A stretch of 64,000 nt of DNA from an uncultured Muribaculaceae bacterium (GCA_910579995.1 CAJTWH010000001.1:244326-308325); one strand, 5' to 3'; positions 51,879-60,813 are shown, counted from the stretch's first letter. Program-made: numbers and translations. The notes: generated from the sequence alone by a model not told the origin.

Positions 51879-53849
51879 TTGCTTAACCGCTTATCCATAA
51901 CAATACTTTCAGCCGTATGCGCGCTCTCAGCGGGCGCGCATACGGTTGATTCTTTATCTGTAAGAGAGCTTAAAGGCGTATCTGTGACAGCCACAGCGCC
52001 GCGCAAGGTGCTACGGACATCTTCGTCGGGCGCCATACTTGTTGACTCGCGCCATCTCTCTGAGCAGGCCTCATTCATGGGGGCGAACGATCCTCTCGCT
52101 CTTGTGCGCACATTACCTTCGGTGGCTACGGGCAACGACCTGCAGGCTTCATTCCCTGTGCGCGGGGGTGCTACAGCCGACAATCTTTTCGAAGCCGACG
52201 GTGCGCGCGTGGTAAGCCCTATCCACATGCTCGGCCTCTTCAGCGCTTTCAATCCGTCATATTACCGCAGCTATACATTCCGCCCCGGGCGCATGCCTTC
52301 TACCGTGCCGTCGCTCACTTCGGCGCTTTTTTCTGCCGACAGCGGACTTGAGCCTGACACCTGTTTCTCAGGCAGTGCTACGGCGGGGCTCATCGAGAGC
52401 CACGGTGCTCTGCGTGCCCCGATTGTTAAAAATCGTCTCTCGCTCTCTGTAGGCTTTCGCCGCTCATATCTCGACGCCGTCTTTCCGACACTTCTCTCGC
52501 TCGGCAAATCAACTCTCAAATATCAGTTTACCGACCTCAATGCCGCTGTCAATGCCCGCGTCAGCGATAAGGATATTTTGCGACTGTCGTTTTTCGGCAA
52601 CCGCGACCGCCTCGGATTGGAGAATCATCACAACGGCTACAAAGAGGGCACCTTGGGCTGGAGCAATGTCGCTACGGCCGCCACATGGCGTCATAGCGAC
52701 ATTGAGACTATAGTGTCATACACCGGCCTGTCCAACACTTTCCAACTTGAAGAAGGCGGCGCTCAGATCGACCAACCCTCATATCTGCGCCAGTTCGCTG
52801 CTCGCACCCTCATCCCCTTGGGACGCCTTACCGCCGGCGCCGACATCGCACACCGCCGGGTGTCGGGGCAGAACGGTTTCGGTCGTGCGGCGTCGTGGGA
52901 GTTCAACATCGCCGCCGACTGGGAGCAGCCTCTCTCTAGCCGACTCTCGCTTACAGCCGGTCTGAGGATGGCGGCCTACGTCAACGGCTCGTTCACCGCA
53001 TGGCGTCCGCAACCGCGTCTGTGCTTCGATTTCGACCTCGGCCGTGGATATGCAGCATGGCTCGCTGCAGGCAGGCGTGTGCGCTTCGACAAGACCGTAG
53101 AAGAGTCGACTTCCGGCCTGCCGACAGATTTTTATATCTGTGCCGACGCCGCAGCACGCCCACACGACGTATGGAGTGCCGAATTGGGCTTCTCGGGAGC
53201 TCTTCCTCACACCGGTATCACTTTCTCCGCCGAGGCATATTATAAACTCATCCGCCATGAAGGCGAGTTTGCCGGTTCGATAGTCGACCTCGCCTCGCCC
53301 GACTATAATCCGCTTGCAGATTACCTCGATGGCCGGGGCTATGCCGCCGGCATTTCGCTTGCCCTCATGCGTCAGGTAGGCAAAGTGCGCGGACGCTTGG
53401 GCTATAATCTCGGCATGGCGCGGGCGCGTTTCGACCGCTTCGGCGATGATTACATGCCGTCGGCACACGACCGCCCTCACGACTTCAACCTTTCGCTCAA
53501 CTGGTCGGTGCTTCCGCCCTTTACCGTCTCGGCTTCTTTTACCTACGCCTCCGGCACACCCTACACCCGCGCCAAGTATGGCTACATGATAGGCGAGAAC
53601 CTTATCTGCGAGTATTTCCCGCACAACTCCTCGCGTCTGCCGGCCTACCGCCGTCTTGACCTTTCTGCCTCGTGGGTGTTCAGGTCGCGCGCTTGCTCGC
53701 ACACAGTGAACATCTCGGTCTACAATGCCTTGGCCTCTCACAACGTGCTTTTCCGCTACACCTCATATACTCTTGACAAGGGCATACAGCAGCGCGAGTC
53801 GGTGATGAAAGCTGTGATTCCCTCGGTAGCCTATACCATAACATTCTGA
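51879..53849 (+). CDS. TonB-dependent outer-membrane receptor
   Basis: A 656-residue receptor that starts at TTG 51879, one base after the preceding stop; no in-frame ATG lies near the signal peptide (LNRLSITILSAVCALSAGA). A TonB-box-like LKGVSVTAT (about 30-38) leads into the plug (RTLPSVATGNDLQASFPVRGG), and the barrel ends SVAYTITF with a terminal Phe. It lacks the N-terminal CarboxypepD-like domain of SusC. Coupling with DUF4249 is common for such small receptors. The substrate is unknown. Confidence 0.88.
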   Translation: MLNRLSITILSAVCALSAGAHTVDSLSVRELKGVSVTATAPRKVLRTSSSGAILVDSRHLSEQASFMGANDPLALVRTLPSVATGNDLQASFPVRGGATADNLFEADGARVVSPIHMLGLFSAFNPSYYRSYTFRPGRMPSTVPSLTSALFSADSGLEPDTCFSGSATAGLIESHGALRAPIVKNRLSLSVGFRRSYLDAVFPTLLSLGKSTLKYQFTDLNAAVNARVSDKDILRLSFFGNRDRLGLENHHNGYKEGTLGWSNVATAATWRHSDIETIVSYTGLSNTFQLEEGGAQIDQPSYLRQFAARTLIPLGRLTAGADIAHRRVSGQNGFGRAASWEFNIAADWEQPLSSRLSLTAGLRMAAYVNGSFTAWRPQPRLCFDFDLGRGYAAWLAAGRRVRFDKTVEESTSGLPTDFYICADAAARPHDVWSAELGFSGALPHTGITFSAEAYYKLIRHEGEFAGSIVDLASPDYNPLADYLDGRGYAAGISLALMRQVGKVRGRLGYNLGMARARFDRFGDDYMPSAHDRPHDFNLSLNWSVLPPFTVSASFTYASGTPYTRAKYGYMIGENLICEYFPHNSSRLPAYRRLDLSASWVFRSRACSHTVNISVYNALASHNVLFRYTSYTLDKGIQQRESVMKAVIPSVAYTITF

Positions 53850-53851
53850 TT

Positions 53852-54688
53852 ATGAACCGATATATCCTCGCTATAATAATCTCCGCCCTTACCCTCGCCG
53901 CCTGCGACAGCGATGAGCCCGGGCAGTCAGGCCCCATGCCCCTCGTAGTGGAAGGATGGATAGAGGAGGGTGCCGCGCCGATAGTGATGGTCACCCGCGC
54001 CGTCGATCTCACCGCTGACACCGCCTCGTTCGACGGATTCGTGGAGAAATGGGCGCGCGTGTCGGTTTTCGACGATGGTGTGCAGTATATTCTCACCGGC
54101 AGGGTCAACAAGGACTATATGCCGCCCTTTGTCTTCACATCCACACGCCTGCGCGGACGTCAGGGACATACCTACCGTCTACTTGTAGAGACCGAAACCG
54201 ACACCGTTGAAGCCACAGCCACACTTCTTCCGCCGCCTGACCTCACATCACTCAAGGCAGTGCTTGAAAATGCCGTGGACTCGCTCTATTCAATCCGAGC
54301 GTTTCTGTCGGATATCACTCCCGAGGGCTGCTACAAGTTTTTTGCCCGCGATGTCGACAATGAATCGCGCTTCTTCGGCTCTTTCCTCGGCACATTCCGG
54401 GGCTATGAATACAAGCCTGACGAGGGTTGGACGGTGACTGCCGGCGTACACACATCATACGACAGCGATGACTACAGCCATTATTACCCCTCCGGCAGCC
54501 GCATAACAGTCAAGGCCTGCTCGCTTGCCCCCGAGCTCTACGATTTCTGGAGTGTATACGATGCCAATATATCGCTCTCTCAGAATATCTTCTTCACTTT
54601 TGCCGGCAACTGCCCATCGAATATCCAAGGAGGACTGGGCTATTGGGCCGCATACGGCGTTTCGCAGCGCTCTATCAAAATTCCTTAG
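53852..54688 (+). CDS. DUF4249 family lipoprotein
   Basis: A 278-residue lipoprotein (MNRYILAIIISALTLAAC, lipobox Cys18). The opening PLVVEGWIEEGAAPIVMVTRAVDL and the FVFTSTRLRGRQGHTYRLLVET motif fit DUF4249, which in Bacteroidetes is almost always encoded with a TonB-dependent receptor. It probably sits as an outer-membrane partner of the receptor 2 bases upstream. It closes the operon. Confidence 0.8.
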   Translation: MNRYILAIIISALTLAACDSDEPGQSGPMPLVVEGWIEEGAAPIVMVTRAVDLTADTASFDGFVEKWARVSVFDDGVQYILTGRVNKDYMPPFVFTSTRLRGRQGHTYRLLVETETDTVEATATLLPPPDLTSLKAVLENAVDSLYSIRAFLSDITPEGCYKFFARDVDNESRFFGSFLGTFRGYEYKPDEGWTVTAGVHTSYDSDDYSHYYPSGSRITVKACSLAPELYDFWSVYDANISLSQNIFFTFAGNCPSNIQGGLGYWAAYGVSQRSIKIP

Positions 54689-54694
54689 TGCTTT

Positions 54695-54726
54695 TTTGCA
54701 CGGCTGATAAATTTTTTATAATTTCG
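54695..54726 (+). promoter_or_regulatory. Promoter of the riboswitch-controlled gene
   Basis: TTTG (54695-54698), a 20-base spacer and TAATTTCG (54719-54726); one mismatch in the -7 box. The U-rich stretch after the preceding stop may also help end that operon. Confidence 0.55.
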
Positions 54727-54731
54727 CACCC

Positions 54732-54908
54732 GGATAGTGAGCGGAATAATAATATTCCGCAGGGAATGGGGTGAGAATCCCCGACAGTACCCGCTGCTGT
54801 GATTTCCTGCCGAGACTTCGTGCCTCGGGTGTCTTTCACAAAATGTCACTGGCCTCTTGGCCGGGAAGGCGTGAAAGATTGGAATTAGTCAGAAGACCTG
54901 CTATCTGC
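54732..54908 (+). ncRNA. Cobalamin riboswitch
   Basis: The sequence has the cobalamin-riboswitch core: GCGGAATAATAATATTCCGC (P1/P2-like stem), GGGAATGGGGTGAGAATCCC, CGACAGTACCCGCTGCTGTGA, and the B12-box-like end AGTCAGAAGACCTGC. Spacing of these blocks is normal. B12 binding should shut off the gene downstream through the terminator at 54995. Confidence 0.9.
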
Positions 54909-54994
54909 CCTTATCGCGATTTCGCCCCGGGAGTTGGGTGATACTTGCGGCGCTGCCCCGGCGACGGCCGGTGCGGTGGTCGGAGTGTGCTGTT

Positions 54995-55028
54995 CCCGTG
55001 TGGCTGATGTCACATTCGGGATTTTTTA
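54995..55028 (+). terminator. Riboswitch expression-platform terminator
   Basis: CCCGTGTG pairs with CACA-TT-CGGG (2-base bulge) and is followed by ATTTTTTAT, 38 bases before the start codon. Confidence 0.7.
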
Positions 55029-55065
55029 TGCTTTGTAATTAACCAAACAAATCATATTCAAGCAC

Positions 55066-56079
55066 ATGAGAAAAGTTTACGCAACAGTCTTTACCCTTCT
55101 CGCCGGTTTCGGCATTGCTGCCGCAGCGGACGGTGTTATCACTCTCGACCTCACCAAAGCCGTCACCGAGCTCGAATTCAACGCCGACAACGGCTCTTGG
55201 ACCGGCACATACAACGATGAAGAGGAAGTAATCGAAAGCCAGAGCTTCATCTTCATTCACAATTCCATGGGCGACTACGACACATGGTGGGGCTTCTCTG
55301 CCTCAAACCATGCCGACAACTCGCGCCCCGAAAATACCCTCACTCAGCAGTGGAGCGCAATGGCCAAAGGCGGCATTGAGCTCGACGAGAACGGCGATGT
55401 CAAGCTCGACGACTTCGGCGCACCCGTAGTCAGCGACAAAGTGCCCTATTTGGTAGGATATTACAACGCCTACATGTCGGCCCGTCCGGTAGATATGATT
55501 TTCAATGATGGCCTGGCCCATGAGCCCGTAGGTATGTACGTATGCCTCAACAGCTACGCCTACTACAGCATTCAGGACGGCGACGCCTACACCCGCCCGT
55601 TTACCAACGGCGACAGCTTCACTCTTACAGTTCATGGCATTGCGGATGATGAGTCAGAGAAGACTATCGATGTTGTTCTCGGCTCTTACACCAACGGCGA
55701 CCTCACCCTCTCGCGCGGTTGGAAATATGTCGACCTCTCTTCGCTTGGCGCTGTAAACGAGATTTATTTCACCATGGACAGTACCGACAAAGGCGCTTGG
55801 GGTATGAACACTCCCGGCTACTTCTGCCTCGACAAACTTTCTGTAAAAGAAGCCGAGGACATCTCTACCGGTATCGACAGCGCTTATGCAAATGTAGCTC
55901 TTTCTTACGACCGCGCCACGTCTACACTCAGCGTAGCCGGCACCGACTTTGCAATGGTGACCGACGCTCTCGGCCGCATGGTAATCTCCGGCGAGTCATC
56001 GAGCTTCGATCTCTCATCTCTTCCCGCCGGTGTCTACATCGCCAAAGCCGCCAACAAAAGCCTCAAATTCGCGAAATAA
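55066..56079 (+). CDS. DUF4465 protein with T9SS-like tail, under B12 control
   Basis: A 337-residue exported protein (signal MRKVYATVFTLLAGFGIAAA, no lipobox). Residues about 40-265 fit DUF4465 (GSWTGTYNDEEEVIESQSFIFIHN...WWGFSASNH...YMSARPVDMIFNDG...GYFCLDKLSV). The end (VTDALGRMVISG...FDLSSLPAGVYIAKAANKS) resembles a type IX sorting domain. The cobalamin riboswitch directly upstream ties it to B12 supply; gut Bacteroidetes are known to use surface proteins that capture B12, and this could be one. That role is inference. Confidence 0.8.
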   Translation: MRKVYATVFTLLAGFGIAAAADGVITLDLTKAVTELEFNADNGSWTGTYNDEEEVIESQSFIFIHNSMGDYDTWWGFSASNHADNSRPENTLTQQWSAMAKGGIELDENGDVKLDDFGAPVVSDKVPYLVGYYNAYMSARPVDMIFNDGLAHEPVGMYVCLNSYAYYSIQDGDAYTRPFTNGDSFTLTVHGIADDESEKTIDVVLGSYTNGDLTLSRGWKYVDLSSLGAVNEIYFTMDSTDKGAWGMNTPGYFCLDKLSVKEAEDISTGIDSAYANVALSYDRATSTLSVAGTDFAMVTDALGRMVISGESSSFDLSSLPAGVYIAKAANKSLKFAK

Positions 56080-56164
56080 TAGTATAGATAATTTCTTTTC
56101 TGCCCGCATCATATCAGTCGTGTTGACGGGTATGATGTTTTTTTACCCAAGAGTCAGACGAAAT

Positions 56165-56267
56165 GCCGTTCTGCCGAACGCTCGCGAATAGTCAGCAGAA
56201 AAGGCTTCCGTAAGGAGGCCGATTATTAGTAGCCGCATATACCGCAGCGCAGCGTAGGTATATGCGG
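56165..56267. repeat. Hairpin repeats shared with the 5.3 kb region
   Basis: The core CGTTCTGCCGAACGC is the reverse complement of 5374-5388. CCGCATATACC (56233-56243) pairs with GGTATATGCGG (56257-56267) over the loop GCAGCGCAGCGTA, the same 11/13/11 layout as 5404-5438 with a compensating C-G to T-A change. Bases 56080-56746 hold no gene. Confidence 0.7.
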
Positions 56268-56456
56268 TGCGGATAGACACCCACGAAAACAAGGCGTTCG
56301 CAGACCGCCGATTTACTGCTGATTAACCGTAAATCGGCTGCCTCCGGACATGTCATTTTCCTTGTGCTGTATTGATAACGCGGTGGCAGCCGCATGGCGG
56401 CAAACGACGGCGTAGCTATGCGCAACCACAGGTTGCAGTAATCTCCTCGATAAATG

Positions 56457-56515
56457 GCGCTGCGTAGCTGTGCGACTATATTCCATGAGAGGCGTGTCGC
56501 GCAGCTACGCAGCGC
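56457..56515. repeat. Inverted repeat with AGCTACGC words
   Basis: Twenty-base arms (GCGCTGCGTAGCTGTGCGAC and its complement with one G-T pair) flank a 19-base loop. The word AGCTACGC or its complement recurs at about 56411, 56463, 56503, 56553 and 56601. Confidence 0.65.
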
Positions 56516-56657
56516 ATTATTCATCTGCTCTTTATGTGACCTATGGCTGCGAACAGCTACGCGGTTCTTGCCAAAGGCTAAGCAGAGTTACGACAGCTAC
56601 GCTGTCTTGTGCCGTTACCGCGGCAATGTCATACGCAGGTTTACGTCTAATAGTTGG

Positions 56658-56696
56658 CCCCTCGGTAGGGCCGCGCCGCGGCCCTACCGAGGGGCA
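56658..56696. repeat. 39-base palindrome
   Basis: Nineteen-base perfect arms starting GCCCCTCGGTAGGGCCGCG with a single-base loop at 56677. It lies 50 bases past the stop of the convergent gene and may block or end transcription from either side. Confidence 0.75.
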
Positions 56697-56746
56697 ATGG
56701 GTTAGTGAGCGTTTGCCGGGATATATAATCCGCGTCCTGACGCTCG

Positions 56747-57412
56747 CTAAAGCAGTTTCTCGGTTTCGTCGGCGCGGCGGTAGCGCTCTTTTATCCGGGC
56801 GGCTTCTGCTTCACGTCTTCGCCGCTCCTCCGCCTGTCGCTGAGCTTCGCGCTCGCGGCGCTGACGTTCTTGTTCTTCTTTTATGCTGTTTTCAGATACA
56901 AGGTCGGTATATATGATGGCTACGCCCCTCTCTCTATCATACCTGACTTCGATTGAAGTGTTTTTAAACATCCAAAAATTATTTCGTGCCGGTCCGTATT
57001 TGTTGATAAACATACTCTGTACTACGGCAAACCGCCCGTTTGGCATAATAACTTGAAGTTTATAGACCTTTCCATTATATGTCTGATGATATTCGTTCAC
57101 CTGATAATCTTCCACCGAACCCCGCTCGTTGACGAAAGAAAGCCGTAAACCGGTCTGACGTGCGAATTTGCGGTAAGCCTCAAGGAAGCTGTTGACATCC
57201 ATCGGGAGCGTTATTCCACCTAAAATCGGCCAATCGAAATCCTGCTCAGCCCTGCGGGATATAGCTTCCTGCAGGGCCTTGTCGCTTGCACCCTGTTTGT
57301 CAAGCGGTTCTTCTGCTGGCTTCCGTTTTTGGGATATCCGTTTGTCTATTCCTAAAGCCGAAATTCCGACAACGACAAAGATGATAACCCCGATGATCTC
57401 CGTAAATTCCAT
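56747..57412 (-). CDS. Membrane-anchored protein with basic coiled-coil tail
   Basis: A 221-residue protein. One N-terminal membrane helix (about 5-22), a short linker, a folded middle (about 60-165; DWPILGGITLPMDVNSFLEAYRKFARQTG) and a C-terminal charged coiled coil (EEQERQRREREAQRQAEERR...) are visible. I do not recognise it. It follows the GH127 gene after 9 bases, so it is probably in the same transcript. Confidence 0.62.
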   Translation of the reverse strand: MEFTEIIGVIIFVVVGISALGIDKRISQKRKPAEEPLDKQGASDKALQEAISRRAEQDFDWPILGGITLPMDVNSFLEAYRKFARQTGLRLSFVNERGSVEDYQVNEYHQTYNGKVYKLQVIMPNGRFAVVQSMFINKYGPARNNFWMFKNTSIEVRYDRERGVAIIYTDLVSENSIKEEQERQRREREAQRQAEERRRREAEAARIKERYRRADETEKLL

Positions 57413-57421
57413 CTATAAGTA

Positions 57422-59428
57422 TCACTTAAAAAATCCGTTATCCTCCTTCTCGGCAGCTTTGGGTGCTGAGGCAGAGGCGGCTGATACGTCGATAGGCAGC
57501 CATACGGCCATATTGCCCTCGCCGCGGTGTGCCCATGCGTAGTAGGGGATAAGTGTCAGGGTGGTGTTGTTGACGCTCAGTCGGCCGTTGGCGTCGTAGC
57601 TCAAGGCCTGCGCGTCGGTGCTTATCTTGTTGATACCGCCGAGCTCGCTTACGTGCTCACCGAGCTTGAACTGAGGCCTTTGGTTGAGAAGCACTGTATG
57701 GATATCAGCCTCATTGTCGGGCCACTCGGCGCAATATACTATCGGCCCGCGCTCTACGGCCACACATCCGCGGTCGGCGGCTACCTTGTCGTTGGCTTTT
57801 ACGGTGCGCACGGGCATGTCAAAAGCGATATCCACCTTGTCGCCCTTGCGCCATTTGCGGTTGATGGTCACATATCCGTTGTCGAGCTCGCCGCTTACAG
57901 CCTCGCCGTTTACAGCCACGCTGTAGGTCGGTGCCTCGCCGTCGATATAGCTGTATAGATCGCCCGGCACAACCTCATTTCTCACCCAGCCCGGTATGCG
58001 TATTTTCATCGCCATGTCGCCGCTGCCTTTGTCTACAGTCACGGTGATATTACCGTCCCAAGGATAAGAAGTAGCCTGCGAGAGCGTAAACTTGCGGCCG
58101 CCTACATTTACCTCGGCCGTATTTGGCATAAAGAGGTTCACATAGAGTGATTTATCTTTTACAGCATAGATATAGCCCGGCAAAGACGGGATGAAGCGGC
58201 TGATGTTGCTCGGGCAGCATGCGCAGCCAAACCAAGGCTTGCGGCTGTAGTCGCCCGTCGAGGCCAAGGGGTTGGGATAGAAGAAGCTGCCGCCGTCAAT
58301 CGACACGCCGGAGATAAGGCCGTTGTAGAGTGTGCGTTCGAGAACATCGTAGTATTTCGAGTCGCCATGAAGCAGGAAGAGCCTGTAGTTTGTATACACG
58401 TTGCCTATCGCAGCGCAAGTCTCGTTATATGCCGTGGCGTTGGGCAGCTCATAGTTGTTGCCGAATGCCTCCCCCTGATGTCGTGCGCCAATGCCGCCGG
58501 TGATATAGAGCTTCTTGTTTACGATATTATCCCATATCTTGTCGATGGCGCGGGTATAGGAAGTATCGCCCGACACTGCAGCAACATCGGCCATGCCGGC
58601 GTACATGTATGTTGCCCGCACGGCGTGCCCTACGGCCTCGTCCTGCTCAAGCACCGGCTTGTGCGACTGCGAATATTCTTTCTTTCTCGGAGTAGTGCCG
58701 CGCGCGTCGAGGAAAAACTTGGCGAGGTCGAAATAACGTTTCTCGCCGGTTACGTTATAAAGCCTCACGAGCGCCATCTCGGCTATCTGATGGCCGGGCA
58801 CAAGGCGCAGTTTGCCCTCGCCCTCGCCGATATTGCGGTCAACGCAGTCGGCATAGCGGCATGCGATGTCGAGGAATTTGCGCTTGCCCGTTGCCTGATA
58901 ATAAGCCACGGCGCCTTCTATCATGTGGCCGAGGTTGTAGAACTCATGGCTGAGATTCTCCACCGATGTCCAGCGCTCCTTGCCGGCCCAAGCATGGGGG
59001 TGCGTCGGATTCTGTGTGCGGGCCGTATAGAGATAGCCGTCAGGCTCCTGTGCGGCTGCCATGATATCGACAATGCTGTCGATATAGGCTTCGAGTTTCT
59101 TGTCGGGATAGTTGTGGAGGCGGTAGGCCGCGCCCTCGATAGTCTTGTAGACGTCGGTGTCGTCGAAAGAGAATCCCTCTACCTTGTATTCCTCGCTCGG
59201 GTGTGCGGCACGCACGAAGTTGGCATAGCGCTCGTTTTCCTCGCACTTGGCGAAAGCCAAGGGTATGGTGACATTTCGGCTCGCCTCAAGGCGCGCACCC
59301 CAGAAAGGCCCCGACACATGCACCGAAGTGAACGGCACCGGTGTGATGGGATATCCCGGATAAGAAGTTTCGGCTGTGGCGCCCAAGGCTACGGCGCCGG
59401 CTATTATCGCTGCAAGTATCTTTTTCAT
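57422..59428 (-). CDS. GH127-family beta-L-arabinofuranosidase
   Basis: A 668-residue exported enzyme (signal MKKILAAIIAGAVALGATA from ATG 59428, which overlaps the upstream stop as ATGA). An (alpha/alpha)6 barrel (about 30-420) and C-terminal beta domains match GH127 (DUF1680): PFWGARLEASRNVTIP, AAQEPDGYLYT, NLSHEFYNLGHMIEGAVAYYQ, ETCAAIGN, and GCACCPSN with the catalytic Cys. GH127 members release beta-linked L-arabinofuranose from plant glycoproteins and pectic side chains. Confidence 0.9.
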   Translation of the reverse strand: MKKILAAIIAGAVALGATAETSYPGYPITPVPFTSVHVSGPFWGARLEASRNVTIPLAFAKCEENERYANFVRAAHPSEEYKVEGFSFDDTDVYKTIEGAAYRLHNYPDKKLEAYIDSIVDIMAAAQEPDGYLYTARTQNPTHPHAWAGKERWTSVENLSHEFYNLGHMIEGAVAYYQATGKRKFLDIACRYADCVDRNIGEGEGKLRLVPGHQIAEMALVRLYNVTGEKRYFDLAKFFLDARGTTPRKKEYSQSHKPVLEQDEAVGHAVRATYMYAGMADVAAVSGDTSYTRAIDKIWDNIVNKKLYITGGIGARHQGEAFGNNYELPNATAYNETCAAIGNVYTNYRLFLLHGDSKYYDVLERTLYNGLISGVSIDGGSFFYPNPLASTGDYSRKPWFGCACCPSNISRFIPSLPGYIYAVKDKSLYVNLFMPNTAEVNVGGRKFTLSQATSYPWDGNITVTVDKGSGDMAMKIRIPGWVRNEVVPGDLYSYIDGEAPTYSVAVNGEAVSGELDNGYVTINRKWRKGDKVDIAFDMPVRTVKANDKVAADRGCVAVERGPIVYCAEWPDNEADIHTVLLNQRPQFKLGEHVSELGGINKISTDAQALSYDANGRLSVNNTTLTLIPYYAWAHRGEGNMAVWLPIDVSAASASAPKAAEKEDNGFFK

Positions 59429-60708
59429 TTCCATTCGAGTATATAGACAGGTTGGGGTGGAGTAGTGGTCACACGTTCGCCATCGCCCTGCGATGTGGTC
59501 TGAACGTATATATTGAGTTCTTTTTTATTGCGCCAGAGGTCATTGTCGAGCGACGGCTCCCATGCGTCGACACTGAAGTCGGTGAGGTCGCGCACTTTCC
59601 ATTTGCTCTTGCCGTAGCTGCGTGTTGCCGCCGACACCTTGCTGCCGCGCTCTACATCGCGGAAAATATAGATTAGCTGTTTTCCGTCGCTCACCACGCG
59701 CGGGCGTGCAATAGGTATCATCTTTGTGCCGCCACCGGCGAGGGTGAAAGGAGTGCGACGCTCGCCTACAGTCTCCATTGACCATCGGCTGCCGTCGTGG
59801 CTCACGAGGCGGTATTGCGGTATAGAGTCATTTGCGTCGCGCCAATATGTGGCTATCAGCGGATTACCGGCAGGGTCGGCAGTCATCGAAGTCTGGTTTA
59901 TAAGCTCCGACTTCTGCGGTATGCGCCATGCTATCTCGGCGGTCGCCTCGGTGATAGGCAGAGTGTATGCTGTCCCGTCGCTGCGCTGCCAAGTTTTGCC
60001 GCCGTCGGTAGATTTGGCATAGCATAGGTCATGGTTGGTTTCCACAAGCCATGTCTCGCGCCATACCCATGAGAGGTGTATGGTGCCCTTGCTGTCGGTG
60101 CACATCTGCCAGTAGGCGTTGCGCTTGCCTTCGCCGTCGATAAGCACATCGTGAACGCGGCTCCAGCGCTTGGTGGCGACGTCGTAGCGGTTCATCACCA
60201 TATTGCCGCGCCCCGAAGCGCCCGAGCGGTATACGAAGAGCAGGTCGCCCGACGGCAGGGTGTGAAATTCAGGGTAGGTGACATCCTCCTCGCCCTCACC
60301 GGTCATGGTCTCCATCTCGCCGAGGGTGAGAGCTCCGGGAGCGGTGCCGCGTGCATAGCGCAGCGGGTGGCCGTGGTGGTCAAATGAGGCGTGAAGTATG
60401 CCGTCGCCGTCAATGGCGATGGAGATGACGTTGTGGCCGTCTGTAACCTTGCCCTTGTATTGTGTGCGGTTTACAGTCCACTTGTCGCTGCCGAGGCTGC
60501 GCTTGGCAAGCGTGAGATAGCCATCGGGGTCGTAGTATGAGGCATACTGCGTATTGCCGTGTGTCACAACCGAGTTGGCTCTGAAAACTGCCGTATTCAC
60601 AGATGTGGCGCTATAGCCTTCGCCAATCCGCGACAGATGAGGCTTCGCGGCTTGGAGGCCAAAAGCAATCGCTGTCAGAGATATAAAAGCAAGAAATCGT
60701 AGATTCAT
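59425..60708 (-). CDS. BNR-4 beta-propeller carbohydrate-active protein
   Basis: A 427-residue exported protein (signal MNLRFLAFISLTAIAFGLQA). The seven-blade type propeller carries the BNR-4 hallmarks: YYDPDGYLTLAKRSLGS.KW, DGHN.ISIAIDGDGILHASFDHHG, VTYPEFHTLPSGDLLFVYRSGASGRG and WQRSDG. Relatives include polysaccharide lyases of the ulvan and Rha-GlcA type and GH145 alpha-rhamnosidases, so the reaction cannot be fixed. It is cotranscribed with GH127, suggesting an arabinose- or rhamnose-decorated substrate. Confidence 0.78.
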   Translation of the reverse strand: MNLRFLAFISLTAIAFGLQAAKPHLSRIGEGYSATSVNTAVFRANSVVTHGNTQYASYYDPDGYLTLAKRSLGSDKWTVNRTQYKGKVTDGHNVISIAIDGDGILHASFDHHGHPLRYARGTAPGALTLGEMETMTGEGEEDVTYPEFHTLPSGDLLFVYRSGASGRGNMVMNRYDVATKRWSRVHDVLIDGEGKRNAYWQMCTDSKGTIHLSWVWRETWLVETNHDLCYAKSTDGGKTWQRSDGTAYTLPITEATAEIAWRIPQKSELINQTSMTADPAGNPLIATYWRDANDSIPQYRLVSHDGSRWSMETVGERRTPFTLAGGGTKMIPIARPRVVSDGKQLIYIFRDVERGSKVSAATRSYGKSKWKVRDLTDFSVDAWEPSLDNDLWRNKKELNIYVQTTSQGDGERVTTTPPQPVYILEWK

Positions 60709-60729
60709 GGTATTTCAGTATTCAAGACA

Positions 60730-60761
60730 CAAAGATACGAATAAGCGAGCGCAATGCCAAA
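60730..60761 (-). promoter_or_regulatory. Proximal promoter of the BNR-4/GH127 operon
   Basis: On the minus strand TTTG (60758-60761), a 20-base spacer and TATCTTTG (60730-60737). GCAATGC/GCATTGC, an inverted repeat, covers the -33 box. Confidence 0.7.
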
Positions 60762-60813
60762 TTTATTTGAGCATTGCCGAGCGGAAGTATCGGAAGTATC
60801 TAAGAGCGCAGCT

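Noticed and set aside
54689..55065. Other riboswitch classes
   Set aside because: The conserved blocks match the cobalamin type only.
56470..56916. 148-codon frame in the 56.5 kb gap
   Set aside because: It spans the 39-base palindrome and the 3' end of the convergent gene, with no start context or recognisable features.
58367..59446. 359-codon frame antisense to the GH127 gene
   Set aside because: Shadow frame; GH127 motifs on the minus strand are complete.
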